In this document: in pieces, positions 1 to 9,422 of the stretch
How the letters are laid out: each line of letters begins with the position of its first letter
Numbering within the stretch: position 1 is the first letter of the stretch
Origin: Thermohalobaculum sp039028795
Lineage (GTDB): Bacteria; Pseudomonadota; Alphaproteobacteria; Rhodobacterales; Rhodobacteraceae
Reading direction: 5' to 3'
Length of the DNA stretch: 64,000 bases
NCBI GenBank assembly: GCA_039028795.1
Contig: JBCCHJ010000022.1
Span: 11,681 to 75,680, forward strand
Position numbers and translations under genes: made by a program
Notes under the pieces: generated by a model
Seen by the model: only the letters and a program-made list of their open reading frames with translations
Database searches by the model: none
Told to the model about the DNA's origin: nothing

Positions 1-399
1 CCCGGGGTACTTCAGTCTGATCCGGTAGATCGCAGCATCTAGTACCTCTTGGGTCGCGCCCAGAATGAAGGGCCTTAGCCCCCGTTGGGCGCAAAGGGCG
101 AGCACCCGGTCCATCAGATCGATGCCCGTGACGCGGCCCGCCAACCGATGACCCGCCAGCCGCGCTGCCAGAACGATGCCCATGCCATCGGCGGTGACCA
201 GATCGGATCTGGCAACGTCAATATAGAGGTCCGGGTTCTGCCGCATGTTGATCAGCTTCGCGGTGTTCAAAGCAGCATGCGTGACGGGCCGACGCTGACG
301 GATCGCAACTGCGATCTGATTAACCGCCTGCTCCATGGTTAGGGCGTCCAAGGGGCATCCGAACAGATCAATCCGGTGTGGATTCTTGGCAGAGGTCAT
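1..399 (-). CDS. WecG/TagA/CpsF-family glycosyltransferase (partial, C-terminus outside window)
   Basis: The gene runs off the left edge; 133 N-terminal residues are visible. They contain LNTAKL near residue 43, TADGMGIV near residue 68 and GIDLMD near residue 92, the hallmarks of the WecG/TagA/CpsF family. Members add an amino sugar such as N-acetylmannosaminuronic acid to a lipid-linked precursor of a surface polysaccharide at the cytoplasmic membrane face. Its ATG (397-399) overlaps the rfbD stop in an ATGA arrangement, so the two are translationally coupled. The precise sugar cannot be read from the sequence. Confidence 0.85.
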   Translation of the reverse strand, partial: MTSAKNPHRIDLFGCPLDALTMEQAVNQIAVAIRQRRPVTHAALNTAKLINMRQNPDLYIDVARSDLVTADGMGIVLAARLAGHRLAGRVTGIDLMDRVLALCAQRGLRPFILGATQEVLDAAIYRIRLKYPG

Positions 400-1274
400 G
401 TCGCGGGTTCCACTTCGGTCAAAAGCATCTCTGTAAGATCCTGACGCCAATTGGGTTGGCGAATCCCAAAGGTCCGCAAGATTCGCGAACAGTTCAGGCG
501 GCCATTTAGCGGGCGGGTTGCAGGGGTGGGCCACTCGGCGCTGGAGATCGGCGTGATCGATGGTGTCTCTGGCAGGCCAGATCGGGCAAAGATGGCCTTG
601 GCGAAACCATACCAGGTGACCCAAGGTTCCCCTTGGAAATGATAGACCCCATTTCGGCCATTGTCTGCGACAAATGCCCGGGCCATTATCACCAACGCGT
701 TGGCAATCGCTTTTGCGGATGTCGGCCCGCCCCATTGGTCATCGATTATCCGCAAGGGCTTGCCTGACGTCGCCGCGCGCCGCATGGCCTGAACAAAGTT
801 CTTGCCGGTCCCATCGTGAACCCACGAGGTTCTAAGCACGGCAGAAGGACCGCCCGCGCCCAGTACCTCAAGCTCACCTTGATATTTCGAGACACCATAA
901 GCGTTCAGTGGATTTGCAAGATCGTCTTCCGCCCAGGGTGTGGTTCCAGCACCGTCAAAGACGTAGTCCGTCGAGATATGCAGAAATGGCAATCCGCGCT
1001 GAGCCGCGGCTTTCGCCATTTTACCGGGTGCGATCGCATTCACCTGCATGGCGATATCCGGCATGCGCTCCGCACTGTCGACATCGGTAAACGCAGCCGC
1101 GTTGATCACTGCGTCAGCAGTGGTGGAGTTGATTATCCGCACGCAAAGATCCGGATTAAGAAGATCGGCTTGGGACCTGCGGACGGGGTCGATCTGCAAT
1201 GCAGGGCTATGCAGTGCGGATAGCGCGGATCCAACTTGGCCAGAGGCCCCTAAGACAAGTAGTCGCAATGACAT
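396..1274 (-). CDS. rfbD: dTDP-4-dehydrorhamnose reductase
   Basis: This 292-residue Rossmann protein is of the RmlD/RfbD family, which catalyses the last step of dTDP-L-rhamnose synthesis (NAD(P)H reduction of dTDP-4-dehydrorhamnose). It has the N-terminal LGASGQVGSAL nucleotide-binding loop, the STDYVFDG motif near residue 100, and YGVSKYQGE, the Tyr-x-x-x-Lys catalytic pair. I chose the ATG at 1274 because an AAGGTG ribosome site lies just upstream and the loop then begins at the usual distance; the open frame to 1553 has no family similarity and overlaps the divergent gene. It is followed by a coupled glycosyltransferase, which fits rhamnose-containing polysaccharide synthesis. rfbA, rfbB and rfbC are not in the window. 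Confidence 0.92.
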   Translation of the reverse strand: MSLRLLVLGASGQVGSALSALHSPALQIDPVRRSQADLLNPDLCVRIINSTTADAVINAAAFTDVDSAERMPDIAMQVNAIAPGKMAKAAAQRGLPFLHISTDYVFDGAGTTPWAEDDLANPLNAYGVSKYQGELEVLGAGGPSAVLRTSWVHDGTGKNFVQAMRRAATSGKPLRIIDDQWGGPTSAKAIANALVIMARAFVADNGRNGVYHFQGEPWVTWYGFAKAIFARSGLPETPSITPISSAEWPTPATRPLNGRLNCSRILRTFGIRQPNWRQDLTEMLLTEVEPAT

Positions 1275-1392
1275 TCTAAGCACCTTTTGGCGGAAGGCGG
1301 TATCGCCGGTCCACGCATCTGGTCGCTTAAGCCTTAAATTAAATTTAATTGTCCCAAGCTTCTTTCGATGGGCAGATCGAAAGGTGGTCCCT

Positions 1393-2469
1393 ATGCCCAG
1401 ACTTGGTGATGTCGCGGAAGGCCGCGACAATAATCTGAACGCGATCCGGCTTTGCGCAGCGCTGGCGGTTCTAGTTAGCCACGCCTGGCCAATCACCGGA
1501 GGTCCGGGAACGATCGAGCCATTGCAGGTTCTGACCGGGACGACCCTTGGCACCTATGCCGTCATGGTCTTCTTCGGCCTGTCGGGATTTCTGATCACTG
1601 CAAGTTTTCAGCGCGACCCCAACCCCCGCAGATTCTGTTTGCGTCGGGCTCGGCGTTTGTTCCCGGGTTTAATTCTGTGCCTGGGCCTTACTGTGTTTTG
1701 TCTCGGGCCGATGGTCAGCGACTTGTCCATCCTAGCATATCTGTCGGACGAGAGTCTCTGGTCGTTCCTGCTGATAAATGGATTGATGATCGGTTTTCAG
1801 GGCGACCTTCCAGGCGTCTTTCAGGGAAACCCCTATCCCGCCGCCGCGGGTTCGATCTGGACACTTCAATACGAGGTTATGTGCTATGGCGCAGTGCTTG
1901 TTGCCGGGTGCCTAGGGTTGTTAGGAGCTAAAAAGCGGGCGCTTTTGACCTTTACGGTTGGCATCACTGCGGCAGCGATCATGCTTGCGTTTCAAGAGCA
2001 CCTGCCAACGCGTCTGATCCGGCTTTCGGAATTCGCGATACCTTTTGCATTTGGGGGTGTCGCATGGATTTGGCGTGACCGCATTCCGCTGAACGCCGGT
2101 GCTCTGATTGGCCTCTGTTTGGCGGCGGTTCTGGCGCATGGCACGGTAGTGCAGCCGATCTTTGAGCCGTTGGCGATCACATATGCCACGCTGCTCATCG
2201 GATTTGTGGGCGGGCCGTCCATGTCCGTCCGATTGCCCGGGGACTATTCTTACGGCATCTACATCTATGCTTTTCCCGTGCAAGGGCTGATTATCCATGT
2301 TTTTGGGACGATGGATCCATGGATGAATGTTCTATTGGCAACACCAGTGACCGTTTGCCTTGCCGCTGCATCCTGGCACTGGGTTGAAAGGCCGAGCCTT
2401 CGTCGCCAATCGGGCTCCGCTTCGCGTCTGAAAACAATGGGCACGATAAGCCCCAGAGCGCCGGGTTAG
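1393..2469 (+). CDS. acyltransferase 3 family membrane protein
   Basis: The 358-residue polytopic protein starts with NLNAIRLCAALAVLVSH and continues with VMVFFGLSGFLI. This is the typical opening of acyltransferase family 3 (OafA/NodX type), with the Arg and His of the first membrane helix. Such enzymes O-acylate (usually O-acetylate) lipid-linked or polymerised sugars at the inner membrane. About ten hydrophobic segments follow. The start at 1393 is supported by AAGGTGG nine to twelve bases upstream; the longer open frame from 1048 lies over rfbD. Divergent from rfbD and convergent with the kinase gene, it is likely a decorating enzyme of the same polysaccharide. Confidence 0.85.
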   Translation: MPRLGDVAEGRDNNLNAIRLCAALAVLVSHAWPITGGPGTIEPLQVLTGTTLGTYAVMVFFGLSGFLITASFQRDPNPRRFCLRRARRLFPGLILCLGLTVFCLGPMVSDLSILAYLSDESLWSFLLINGLMIGFQGDLPGVFQGNPYPAAAGSIWTLQYEVMCYGAVLVAGCLGLLGAKKRALLTFTVGITAAAIMLAFQEHLPTRLIRLSEFAIPFAFGGVAWIWRDRIPLNAGALIGLCLAAVLAHGTVVQPIFEPLAITYATLLIGFVGGPSMSVRLPGDYSYGIYIYAFPVQGLIIHVFGTMDPWMNVLLATPVTVCLAAASWHWVERPSLRRQSGSASRLKTMGTISPRAPG

Positions 2470-2481
2470 CGATCTGGTCGC

Positions 2482-4749
2482 TCAATCCGAAAGATAGAGA
2501 TTCTTCTGAACATAGGCACCGTGCCCAGCATCATAGGCAGCGTAGGCATATTGTGCCTCGCGTCGGACATCGACCAAAGTCGCGATCGTTCCTGCGACAT
2601 CGACATTCAATCTGCGCAGGCGCGCCAGACCTTCCAATACAGCCGCTCGGGGCGTCTCATCATAGCGGACGGCATAAAGGGTTGTGTCCGCCGCCTGCCC
2701 GATCGTTCCAGCATCCGGGACCAGCATGATTGGCGGGGCGTCCAGCAGTATAAGGTCATAGCGTTCCCGAAGGCTCGCGATGATCTCCTGAAACTGATCT
2801 GACGCAAAAGTATCAACAGCTTGCGGCAGCGGTTTAGGTGCCGGCAACAAATCCAGGCCGAATGTTGCGTCGGTGGTGATCGCATCGTGCAGTGACGAGG
2901 TTCCATCCAGCACCGAAAGAAGGCCTTCTTCAGGTGCCATTTTGAAGGTCTGTTGAAGCGTCGGACGGCGAATATCGCAATCGATGACAATAGGTCTTTG
3001 CCCGGCTCGCAGTGCCATCTGAGCCAATAGAAGGCAGGTTGTCGACTTGCCCTCGCCGGATCCGGACGAGGTGACCATCACAACTTGTGGCGGCTGATCT
3101 ACCTGCGCCAGGGATAAGGCTGTGCGCAACGTTCGTATTGCTTCAGCAAGGCCTGAATTGGGCTTTGACTGGACATGGCCGAGCAGCTGTTGCCGGGTCT
3201 TCCGGCGGCGCCAGCGGGGCAGCGCCGCAAGTGTTGGCAATCCCGTCACTTCGCCAACTTCGCTGATAGCCCGGAAGGTGTTGGCGCGGCTTTCAAGGAT
3301 CGCGACCAGCGCCAGACCAATCCCCAGACCCAGAACCGCGGCGATGATCAGCACCTTTTTGCGGTTCGGAGAAGACGGCTCCAACGGTGCGGTGGCCGAT
3401 GTCAGCAGACGGGCATCTGCCGATTGCAGATCCTCTTGTTCACTGGTCTCACGGAATCGGCTGAGGAAGGTTTCGTAGATCAGCCGATCCGCTTCAGCTT
3501 CCCGTTCCAATTGCCGCAATTCAACAGAGCTGCGGGACAGTTGGACCGATTTGCCCTCGAGTTCTGCCAACGACCGATCCAAGGCTGATTCCCGTGCACG
3601 GGCGACAGCGACGTCATTCTTCAGGCCCTCGACGATCTTTCGCACTTCAGATGAAACGCCATTTTGTGCATCGCTGATCTCTGCCCTGGCATGAATTATC
3701 TTGGGATGCTTGTCACCATAGCGGGTCGCCAGTTCTGCCTCTTGCCGGCGCAGGTCGGCCAGGCGTGTGCGCAGGGTCAAGATCAAAGGAGAGCTAACGA
3801 CCTTCGATGCCGCGGACAGTCCGCCTTGGGCAATCCGTCTTTGGACCTGATCGAAACGCGCGGCGGCCTCGGCCGTTCCCGCACGCGCCGAGATCAGTTC
3901 TGCGTTCAACTCGGCGATCTGCTGGTCCGTCAGGTCTGCGCCCTGCCCGGCACTGATTGTCTGATTGGCTTTGAAGGCCTCGATAGCAGCTTCGGACGTT
4001 CTAACTTTTTCCTTTAGCTGCGCGACGCGATCACTTAGCCAGGACGACGCCTGCCGTGTCGCTTCGAACTTTTGATCCAACTGGTCTAGAATATAGAGAT
4101 CAGCCAATGTGTTGGCGACCAGCGCGGCTTTTTCAGGGTCGATCGACGTGACGTCGATGGTGATTGCTCGGGTAGAAGGCACGCCGCTGACCTCGAGGGT
4201 GGCGCGCAATGTCTGCATGATTTCCAGCCGTTCACGATCGGGCGAATCTTCCGTGTCCGACATTCGAACCCGTGGTGCCAAAAGCGGCGCCAATAGGCCC
4301 CTGGAAAGCATTTCCTCAATGTCCGAGCGCCAATCCTGCAGGGCTTTGGCTGGACGCTTAGCCCGGTTGAACTCAGGATCCAAATCAAGACGCAAGCGAT
4401 GGATCAACCGTGTTAGCAAGCCTTCTGATGTCAGGACCCGTTGTTCGTTGGCGGAATCGTCCAGGCTGCCCAGATCCGACACGACATTTTCGATGTCCAC
4501 GATCCGCGTTTCGCGGTTGTTCAACATCACCTCGGCACGGGCGGTGAATTGCTCAGGCAGTTTGGAAAGGTAGGCGTTCGCTGCCACCATAGCTGCGAGA
4601 AAGCACAGAGTGATCACCCATTTGCGTTGCCACAACAAATGCAGGACCGTCCGCATTTCAAGTGGCTGTGGCGACCAAGAGGCATCGGTGTCCGGATTGG
4701 CGACCGGACCGGGCTGCACTTTGCGATTGGATGGCGTCATCGGCGTCAA
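2482..4749 (-). CDS. Wzc/ExoP-type polysaccharide co-polymerase and BY-kinase
   Basis: This fused protein of about 750 residues combines a Wzz-like chain-length domain and a bacterial tyrosine kinase domain. Residues about 30-60 carry the first membrane helix, followed by a long periplasmic coiled-coil region with a GNVR-like segment and a second helix near residue 465. The kinase domain shows Walker A GSGEGKST (about 563-570), Walker A' VIDCDIRRP and Walker B LILLDAPP. A C-terminal cluster of five tyrosines follows in the last 25 residues. It controls export and chain length by phosphorylation cycling. The start may be TTG at 4749, which has GGAAG seven bases upstream and overlaps the previous stop, or ATG at 4740. 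It lies downstream of the SH3 and methyltransferase genes in one operon. Confidence 0.9.
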   Translation of the reverse strand: MTPMTPSNRKVQPGPVANPDTDASWSPQPLEMRTVLHLLWQRKWVITLCFLAAMVAANAYLSKLPEQFTARAEVMLNNRETRIVDIENVVSDLGSLDDSANEQRVLTSEGLLTRLIHRLRLDLDPEFNRAKRPAKALQDWRSDIEEMLSRGLLAPLLAPRVRMSDTEDSPDRERLEIMQTLRATLEVSGVPSTRAITIDVTSIDPEKAALVANTLADLYILDQLDQKFEATRQASSWLSDRVAQLKEKVRTSEAAIEAFKANQTISAGQGADLTDQQIAELNAELISARAGTAEAAARFDQVQRRIAQGGLSAASKVVSSPLILTLRTRLADLRRQEAELATRYGDKHPKIIHARAEISDAQNGVSSEVRKIVEGLKNDVAVARARESALDRSLAELEGKSVQLSRSSVELRQLEREAEADRLIYETFLSRFRETSEQEDLQSADARLLTSATAPLEPSSPNRKKVLIIAAVLGLGIGLALVAILESRANTFRAISEVGEVTGLPTLAALPRWRRRKTRQQLLGHVQSKPNSGLAEAIRTLRTALSLAQVDQPPQVVMVTSSGSGEGKSTTCLLLAQMALRAGQRPIVIDCDIRRPTLQQTFKMAPEEGLLSVLDGTSSLHDAITTDATFGLDLLPAPKPLPQAVDTFASDQFQEIIASLRERYDLILLDAPPIMLVPDAGTIGQAADTTLYAVRYDETPRAAVLEGLARLRRLNVDVAGTIATLVDVRREAQYAYAAYDAGHGAYVQKNLYLSD

Positions 4750-5432
4750 CGCAGATCTTCCAGTATCTTCAAAGATGCCCAGGCTTCCGCACCTTGCCCG
4801 TCACCGTCCAGCACCAGGAATTTTCCCCACTCGCCATCTTCGGAAATCAGGCCCAATCGCGCGCCTTGTGACAGTTTGAAAAGAACTGGGTTGGCCAGGC
4901 CCGGACCGCTGCGGGCATTGATGATCGGGCGGGCGACAAGATGCGTGGCCCGCGGCGCTTCGGATCTTTCTGGCGATGTCGCAGCGGTTTGCCGGGGAAT
5001 ATCGCTGGTTTCGATGTCTTCGGTGGGAACCGGGTTGGGCGCACGAAATGCCGTAGCCGGAGCTTCATTGATGACCTGAGGCCGGGTTTCGCGTATTTGG
5101 CCATCGACCTGTAACGTTGCGATTTCCCAGCATTCCGCAACATCTGGCGCTGACTGACAGATGCGCCGGGCTTGGCCGAAAACTGGGCGGGGATGGCTGT
5201 CTTCCACCATGCGCGCGCGAAATGTACGCATTCCATCTGTCGCTGTCCCCACGACCAAGTTGACGAAATTCAGATCTTCACGGTCGTTGAGCATCCGTCT
5301 CAGCCCAATCCGTTCCTGGGCATCTTGCATTGCATGATTCTGAGGAATGGGTCGTTTGGTGGTCGGGGCGACCCATGTCCAGGTTCCACCCGCAACGGCG
5401 ACGACAATGGTCGAGATCATCAGAAGTTTCAT
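4746..5432 (-). CDS. exported SH3-domain protein
   Basis: This 228-residue protein has an N-terminal hydrophobic segment (MKLLMISTIVVAVAGG), consistent with a signal peptide or anchor. A low-complexity middle follows, and then a C-terminal bacterial SH3-type domain (ARSGPGLANPVL...GARLGL...EWGKF) from about residue 165. Bacterial SH3 domains usually bind peptidoglycan or peptides. Two cysteine-containing motifs (ICQSAPDVAECWEI) could form a disulfide. GAGGGG lies just upstream of the ATG, and the stop overlaps the kinase start. Its position suggests a periplasmic role linked to polysaccharide export, but no specific function is known to me. Confidence 0.75.
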   Translation of the reverse strand: MKLLMISTIVVAVAGGTWTWVAPTTKRPIPQNHAMQDAQERIGLRRMLNDREDLNFVNLVVGTATDGMRTFRARMVEDSHPRPVFGQARRICQSAPDVAECWEIATLQVDGQIRETRPQVINEAPATAFRAPNPVPTEDIETSDIPRQTAATSPERSEAPRATHLVARPIINARSGPGLANPVLFKLSQGARLGLISEDGEWGKFLVLDGDGQGAEAWASLKILEDLR

Positions 5433-5444
5433 GCCGGTGCCCCT

Positions 5445-6128
5445 CTATGCGGCCAATTGGGTGCGGCCAGGGGCCATCGGCCTGCGCACACGGATCAGAT
5501 ATTGGAGATCTGTAAAGCTGTTGAGCTGCCCAAGTGTCAGCGCGCGGAACAGCCGGACTGCGCGACCTCCAGACGGGTTTGCGGCGACATGGTCCAGCAG
5601 CAGGCCGGAATTGGTCATCAGTTCTATGGCCGAGGATTTGACGAAGAACCTAAGATGCGTCCGGTCCAGAACACCGGCATCCGTCAACGTCCATCGATTG
5701 CGGAAGGCCAGGGGCAAAAGCACTTTATAGTTTCGCACATTGGGCACACTGGCGATCATCACACCGCCCGGTACCAGTGCGTTGTGAAGCTGCGCGACAA
5801 TCCCCCAGGGGTCTCGTAAGTGTTCGAGGACGTCCAGGCATAAAATACACTGAAAGGGCCCTTCCGCGCTGATGACGTCATCCAGAAAGTCGCCATCTTC
5901 CAGGTCACCGGAATGCCGGAAGTCCAAGCCCAGCGACGTCACATCATGCGCGACACGATCGACCACCCCGGCCCGGTCTGCATACCCACGCTCGCGCAAT
6001 TTCGCAGCGGTAGCACCTACCCCGCCACCGACATCCAATAGAGTCCCGCCCCCGCGCGGTACCAGCGAAAAGACGTCCTCGCGAACCAGGGCATGATAGT
6101 CTTCACGAAGCTGAGTGGGGGCATTCAC
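5445..6128 (-). CDS. class I SAM-dependent methyltransferase
   Basis: A 227-residue methyltransferase with glycine-rich motif I (LLDVGGGVGATAA, about residue 31), CLDVLEHLRDPW (motif II/III region, about 95) and a PGGVMIASVPN strand. The family resembles the UbiG/Methyltransf_23 type often found in polysaccharide loci, where it methylates sugars or lipid carriers. A GTG start at 6128 is chosen because AAGGAGAT lies six bases upstream. It heads the operon with the SH3 and kinase genes, with a 12-base gap to the SH3 gene. The substrate is inferred only from context. Confidence 0.85.
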   Translation of the reverse strand: MNAPTQLREDYHALVREDVFSLVPRGGGTLLDVGGGVGATAAKLRERGYADRAGVVDRVAHDVTSLGLDFRHSGDLEDGDFLDDVISAEGPFQCILCLDVLEHLRDPWGIVAQLHNALVPGGVMIASVPNVRNYKVLLPLAFRNRWTLTDAGVLDRTHLRFFVKSSAIELMTNSGLLLDHVAANPSGGRAVRLFRALTLGQLNSFTDLQYLIRVRRPMAPGRTQLAA

Positions 6129-6215
6129 TGGGTATCTCCTTCCGAAAGAAGCTTTCCAGAAGGTGAACGGATTTGGTTTACCGAATCTTAGCGCGGCAGC
6201 GCGATTTTTAGATTT

Positions 6216-6863
6216 ATGAAGAAACTCGTCCTGCTCTTGTCAGCTGTTCTGACCTGCAGTGCTGTGCACCCAGCCTGGGCACAAAGCTGGTTTTGGCAAG
6301 AGGTGCCCGCAGGGATCGAAGGTGGCTCTCGCGCGGGCGCGCTTCGGGTCATCGAAACGGAAAGAAGTAAAGGGCGGCGGTTGTGCGGGTCGAAGGCCCG
6401 TTTTCAAAAGGTGCTTGGCCGCTGGCGTCTGGAGATCGAGGCCGCAGCCCGACACGGCAGGGTTTCAGAGGCGTTGCTGGTCGCCGTGATCATGGTCGAA
6501 TCCGGTGGTAATCCCAACGCAATCAGCCCAGCGGGCGCACGCGGCCTGGCGCAATTAATGCCGGGAACCGCACGCAGGTACGGCGTCCGGAACATCTTTG
6601 ATCCCGGCCAAAACGTGAAGGGGTCGGCCGCGTACTTATCGGATCTGATCAACATGTTCCGCGGCGACTTGGTTCTTGCCTTGGCTGCATACAATGCCGG
6701 CGAAGGCGCCGTTATGCGCTATAAGGGTGTCCCACCGTATAGAGAGACCCGGGCATACATACCCAAAGTCTTGGCAGCCTTTCAGATGGCAGGAACATTC
6801 TGTGCGACGCCTCCCAGGGCCGCCCGGCGGCGGTGCCAATTCCGCAAGGGGCTAGGGCGTTAG
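6216..6863 (+). CDS. lytic transglycosylase (SLT domain)
   Basis: The 215-residue protein has a clear signal peptide (MKKLVLLLSA...AWA/Q, cleavage about residue 23) and a Slt70-type domain. Diagnostic segments are VESGGNPNAISPAGARGLAQLMPGT with the catalytic Glu about residue 95, NVKGSAAYL, and LALAAYNAGEGAV. It cleaves the MurNAc-GlcNAc bond in peptidoglycan, forming 1,6-anhydro ends, in the periplasm. It sits divergently from the methyltransferase operon and upstream of the sugar transferase. Such enzymes in polysaccharide loci are thought to open the wall for export machinery. No strong ribosome site is visible upstream of the ATG. Confidence 0.92.
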   Translation: MKKLVLLLSAVLTCSAVHPAWAQSWFWQEVPAGIEGGSRAGALRVIETERSKGRRLCGSKARFQKVLGRWRLEIEAAARHGRVSEALLVAVIMVESGGNPNAISPAGARGLAQLMPGTARRYGVRNIFDPGQNVKGSAAYLSDLINMFRGDLVLALAAYNAGEGAVMRYKGVPPYRETRAYIPKVLAAFQMAGTFCATPPRAARRRCQFRKGLGR

Positions 6864-7000
6864 TGCGATCAATCTGCAGCAAGTTTCTTAAAATCTGCGT
6901 CAAACCGTAAATAGTTTGGCAACGAATTGCCGATAGCAAACAAGTTGTTAACCGTACCTTTCTACATCCGGCGTCCTGCCACCACAAAGGCTTCCAGATC

Positions 7001-7936
7001 ATGACTACCCCTTTGCATCGCGACGGTGCCACGCACGAAGATACGCCGCCGCAATACGGAGCCGACACTGCGATTGAGGCGTCGAAAGGGTTTTCAGAAG
7101 CTTCGATGGGCTTCCAACTAGACGATACCACCGTGCTGCCGGCGTCATTGGACAAGGCCCGGCGCCAGGTCGAAGATCTGCTGAAAGATGCAGGCGTCGC
7201 GCCGCCCAGACCCGGTCATCGTCTGCACCACACGGTCGAGGCGGAAATTGCGCCTGCACGTGTGGATCATGTTCGCCCAACACCTCGGTTAATGCCGATT
7301 GGTGCGCATCATCGGTCGCTGAAACGCGGCATTGATCTGGTGGGATCAATCCTCGCCATCGCTTTTTTCGCTCCGTTGATGGCCTTGATCACCTTGGCCC
7401 TGCTTCTTGAAGGCGGTCCGGTGCTGTATCGGCAAACTCGGATCGGCAGGGCGAGGCAGCGGTTCAACTGCATCAAGTTTCGAACCATGCGGCGCGATGC
7501 TGAAGATCGATTGAACCTTCTGTTGGCGTGCAACGACGACGCCAGGGCGGAATGGCGGAAGCATCAGAAATTGACCGATGATCCACGGGTGACGCCCGTG
7601 GGGCGGTTACTTCGGGAAAGTTCGTTGGATGAGCTGCCGCAGCTTCTAAATGTTTTGCGAGGAGAGATGAGCCTGGTTGGCCCCCGCCCAATCATTGCGC
7701 CTGAGATCCCAGGCTATGACGCGGACCGGGCGTACTTTGGTAGCGCCGCTTTTGAAGACTATGCAGCATGCCTGCCCGGTATCACGGGGCTCTGGCAGAT
7801 ATCAGGCCGACACAAGACGATCTATCTGGATCGTGTCCGCTTGGACCGCCAGTATGTCAGGACATGGTCGATCTGGCTGGACGTGAAAATCGTTTGGAGG
7901 ACAATTGGTGTCGTGCTTTGCCGGTCAGGACGTTGA
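7001..7936 (+). CDS. undecaprenyl-phosphate sugar phosphotransferase (bacterial sugar transferase)
   Basis: This 311-residue protein has about 95 residues of low-complexity, probably cytoplasmic sequence, one hydrophobic segment (GIDLVGSILAIAFFAPLMA) and then the bacterial sugar transferase domain. The domain shows KFRTMRRDAE, LTDDPRVTPVGRLLR, SLDELPQLLNVLRGEMSLVGPRP and PGITGLWQISGR. This is the minimal WbaP/ExoY type that starts repeat-unit synthesis by moving a sugar phosphate to undecaprenyl phosphate. The intergenic DNA upstream (6914-6941) can form a small nested hairpin. The last 12 bases overlap the convergent phosphodiesterase gene. Confidence 0.92.
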   Translation: MTTPLHRDGATHEDTPPQYGADTAIEASKGFSEASMGFQLDDTTVLPASLDKARRQVEDLLKDAGVAPPRPGHRLHHTVEAEIAPARVDHVRPTPRLMPIGAHHRSLKRGIDLVGSILAIAFFAPLMALITLALLLEGGPVLYRQTRIGRARQRFNCIKFRTMRRDAEDRLNLLLACNDDARAEWRKHQKLTDDPRVTPVGRLLRESSLDELPQLLNVLRGEMSLVGPRPIIAPEIPGYDADRAYFGSAAFEDYAACLPGITGLWQISGRHKTIYLDRVRLDRQYVRTWSIWLDVKIVWRTIGVVLCRSGR

Positions 7937-9334
7937 TGCCGCTTCATTGGTTGCGCCGAAGATATGCTTCAGCGTCAGTGCCTTGAAATCTGTCGCAAGA
8001 ACCGATCCTTCGGGCATCAGATCTGGTTCCGATGAAATCACCAACGGGCCATCTTCCTCCAGATCGGTTGGTCGCCCGTGGGTGCCTTTTACCAAATCCG
8101 TTCTCGAACAAGAGATCACGTCTAACAAACCTCGGAACCCAAGCTTGCGTTTGGCCAGCTTGAACGCCGATTGCAGCTTCACTGCGGATTTCTCAGGATC
8201 AAAGAACAACTCTACCGGATCGTATCCGGGCTTCTGGTGGATATCGACCGTGCGTGCATAGTCGGGTGCAACGGCGTCGTCTTCCCAATAGTAATAGCTG
8301 AACCATTTGTCGGCCTCAGCTATCGCGATCAACTCGCCAGAACGCGCATGATCCAAGCCATTCGCCTGCCTTTCGTCGGCACCCCAAACCGCTTCGATTC
8401 CGGGTGTCTGCTGCAATAGCCCCTGTATTTCATCAACGCGCTGTGGATCCTTCACATAGACATGCGCGATCTGATGATCCGCCATGGCAAACGCCTGAGA
8501 TGCGCCAACATCAATCATCTCGCGGCCCAGTTCCATGCGCCATGCCAGTAGTCCAGCACCTCTCAGCACGCGATTGATGTGAACTGCACCGGTCGCCTTG
8601 GTGATCCCGTATTCGCTGACCACAAGAACCCTTTGGCCGGTTTGATCTGCATGATCAATCAATGCACCGCAGCAGGCGTCTATTTCCCGCAGATCCTGCT
8701 GCAGGCGCGGATGCTCCAGATCCGGCCCCAGACGTTGGAGATTGTAGTCGAGATGCGGCAGATAAGTCAGCGTTAACGTCGGCTGCCGCGTCTCCAAAAT
8801 ATGCAACGTCGCCTTGGTGATCCAATCTGAAGAGGTGATGTCCGCCACCGGCCCCCAGAACTTAAACAACGGGAACTGACCAAAGTGGGCGTCCAGTTCA
8901 TCCCGCAACTCCATCGGCTGGGTGTAGTGATCAGGGATCTTCCGCCCGTCGCTCGGATACATGGGCCGGGGCGTGTCGGTCCAGTCGGCGCTGGCGTACA
9001 TGTTGTACCACCAGAACATCTTAGCGCAGGTGAAGTCCGGGTTCCGCGCCTTGCCGGCGTCCCAGATCTTTTCGCCAGCCACCAGATTGTTCGGCTGGCG
9101 CCATAACAGGATCTGGCGCAGGTCACGGAAATACCAGCCGTTCGCAACAGCCCCGTGCCCGGCAGGCGTCAACCCAGTCGCCAATGTCGACTGAACCGAA
9201 CACGTTACGGCTGGGGTTACCGTCGTCAGCGGGCGCAAGCCGCCCCGCTTTGCCAGACGCGACAGGTTTGGTGTGTGCGGGCCGACCAGATTGGGTGCCA
9301 GCCCTACGACAAGAATGACAAGCGTCCGCTGCAT
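7925..9334 (-). CDS. alkaline phosphatase/nucleotide pyrophosphatase-type phosphodiesterase (EboF-like)
   Basis: The 469-residue protein belongs to the type I phosphodiesterase/nucleotide pyrophosphatase superfamily. VTPAVTCSVQSTLATG carries the probable catalytic threonine, and HGAVANGW, LPHLDYNLQRLGPD and a VVSEYG strand follow. These enzymes hydrolyse phosphodiester or phosphomonoester bonds with two metals. The N-terminal strand reads VILVVGLAPN, and I see no aspartate where many relatives have a metal ligand, so activity should not be assumed. The start is uncertain: ATG 9334, ATG 9346 and a TTG at 9370 are all in frame. A protein of this type is part of ebo/EDB clusters, and eboA and eboB lie close by, hence the EboF suggestion. 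Confidence 0.75.
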   Translation of the reverse strand: MQRTLVILVVGLAPNLVGPHTPNLSRLAKRGGLRPLTTVTPAVTCSVQSTLATGLTPAGHGAVANGWYFRDLRQILLWRQPNNLVAGEKIWDAGKARNPDFTCAKMFWWYNMYASADWTDTPRPMYPSDGRKIPDHYTQPMELRDELDAHFGQFPLFKFWGPVADITSSDWITKATLHILETRQPTLTLTYLPHLDYNLQRLGPDLEHPRLQQDLREIDACCGALIDHADQTGQRVLVVSEYGITKATGAVHINRVLRGAGLLAWRMELGREMIDVGASQAFAMADHQIAHVYVKDPQRVDEIQGLLQQTPGIEAVWGADERQANGLDHARSGELIAIAEADKWFSYYYWEDDAVAPDYARTVDIHQKPGYDPVELFFDPEKSAVKLQSAFKLAKRKLGFRGLLDVISCSRTDLVKGTHGRPTDLEEDGPLVISSEPDLMPEGSVLATDFKALTLKHIFGATNEAASTS

Positions 9335-9422
9335 AGGACCAGTCATCCCGCACGACGCCAATAAGCGCAAGAGTTGACGGATCGCACGTCAGACCGCACA
9401 TCGCATTGCAGGAGGATATCAC

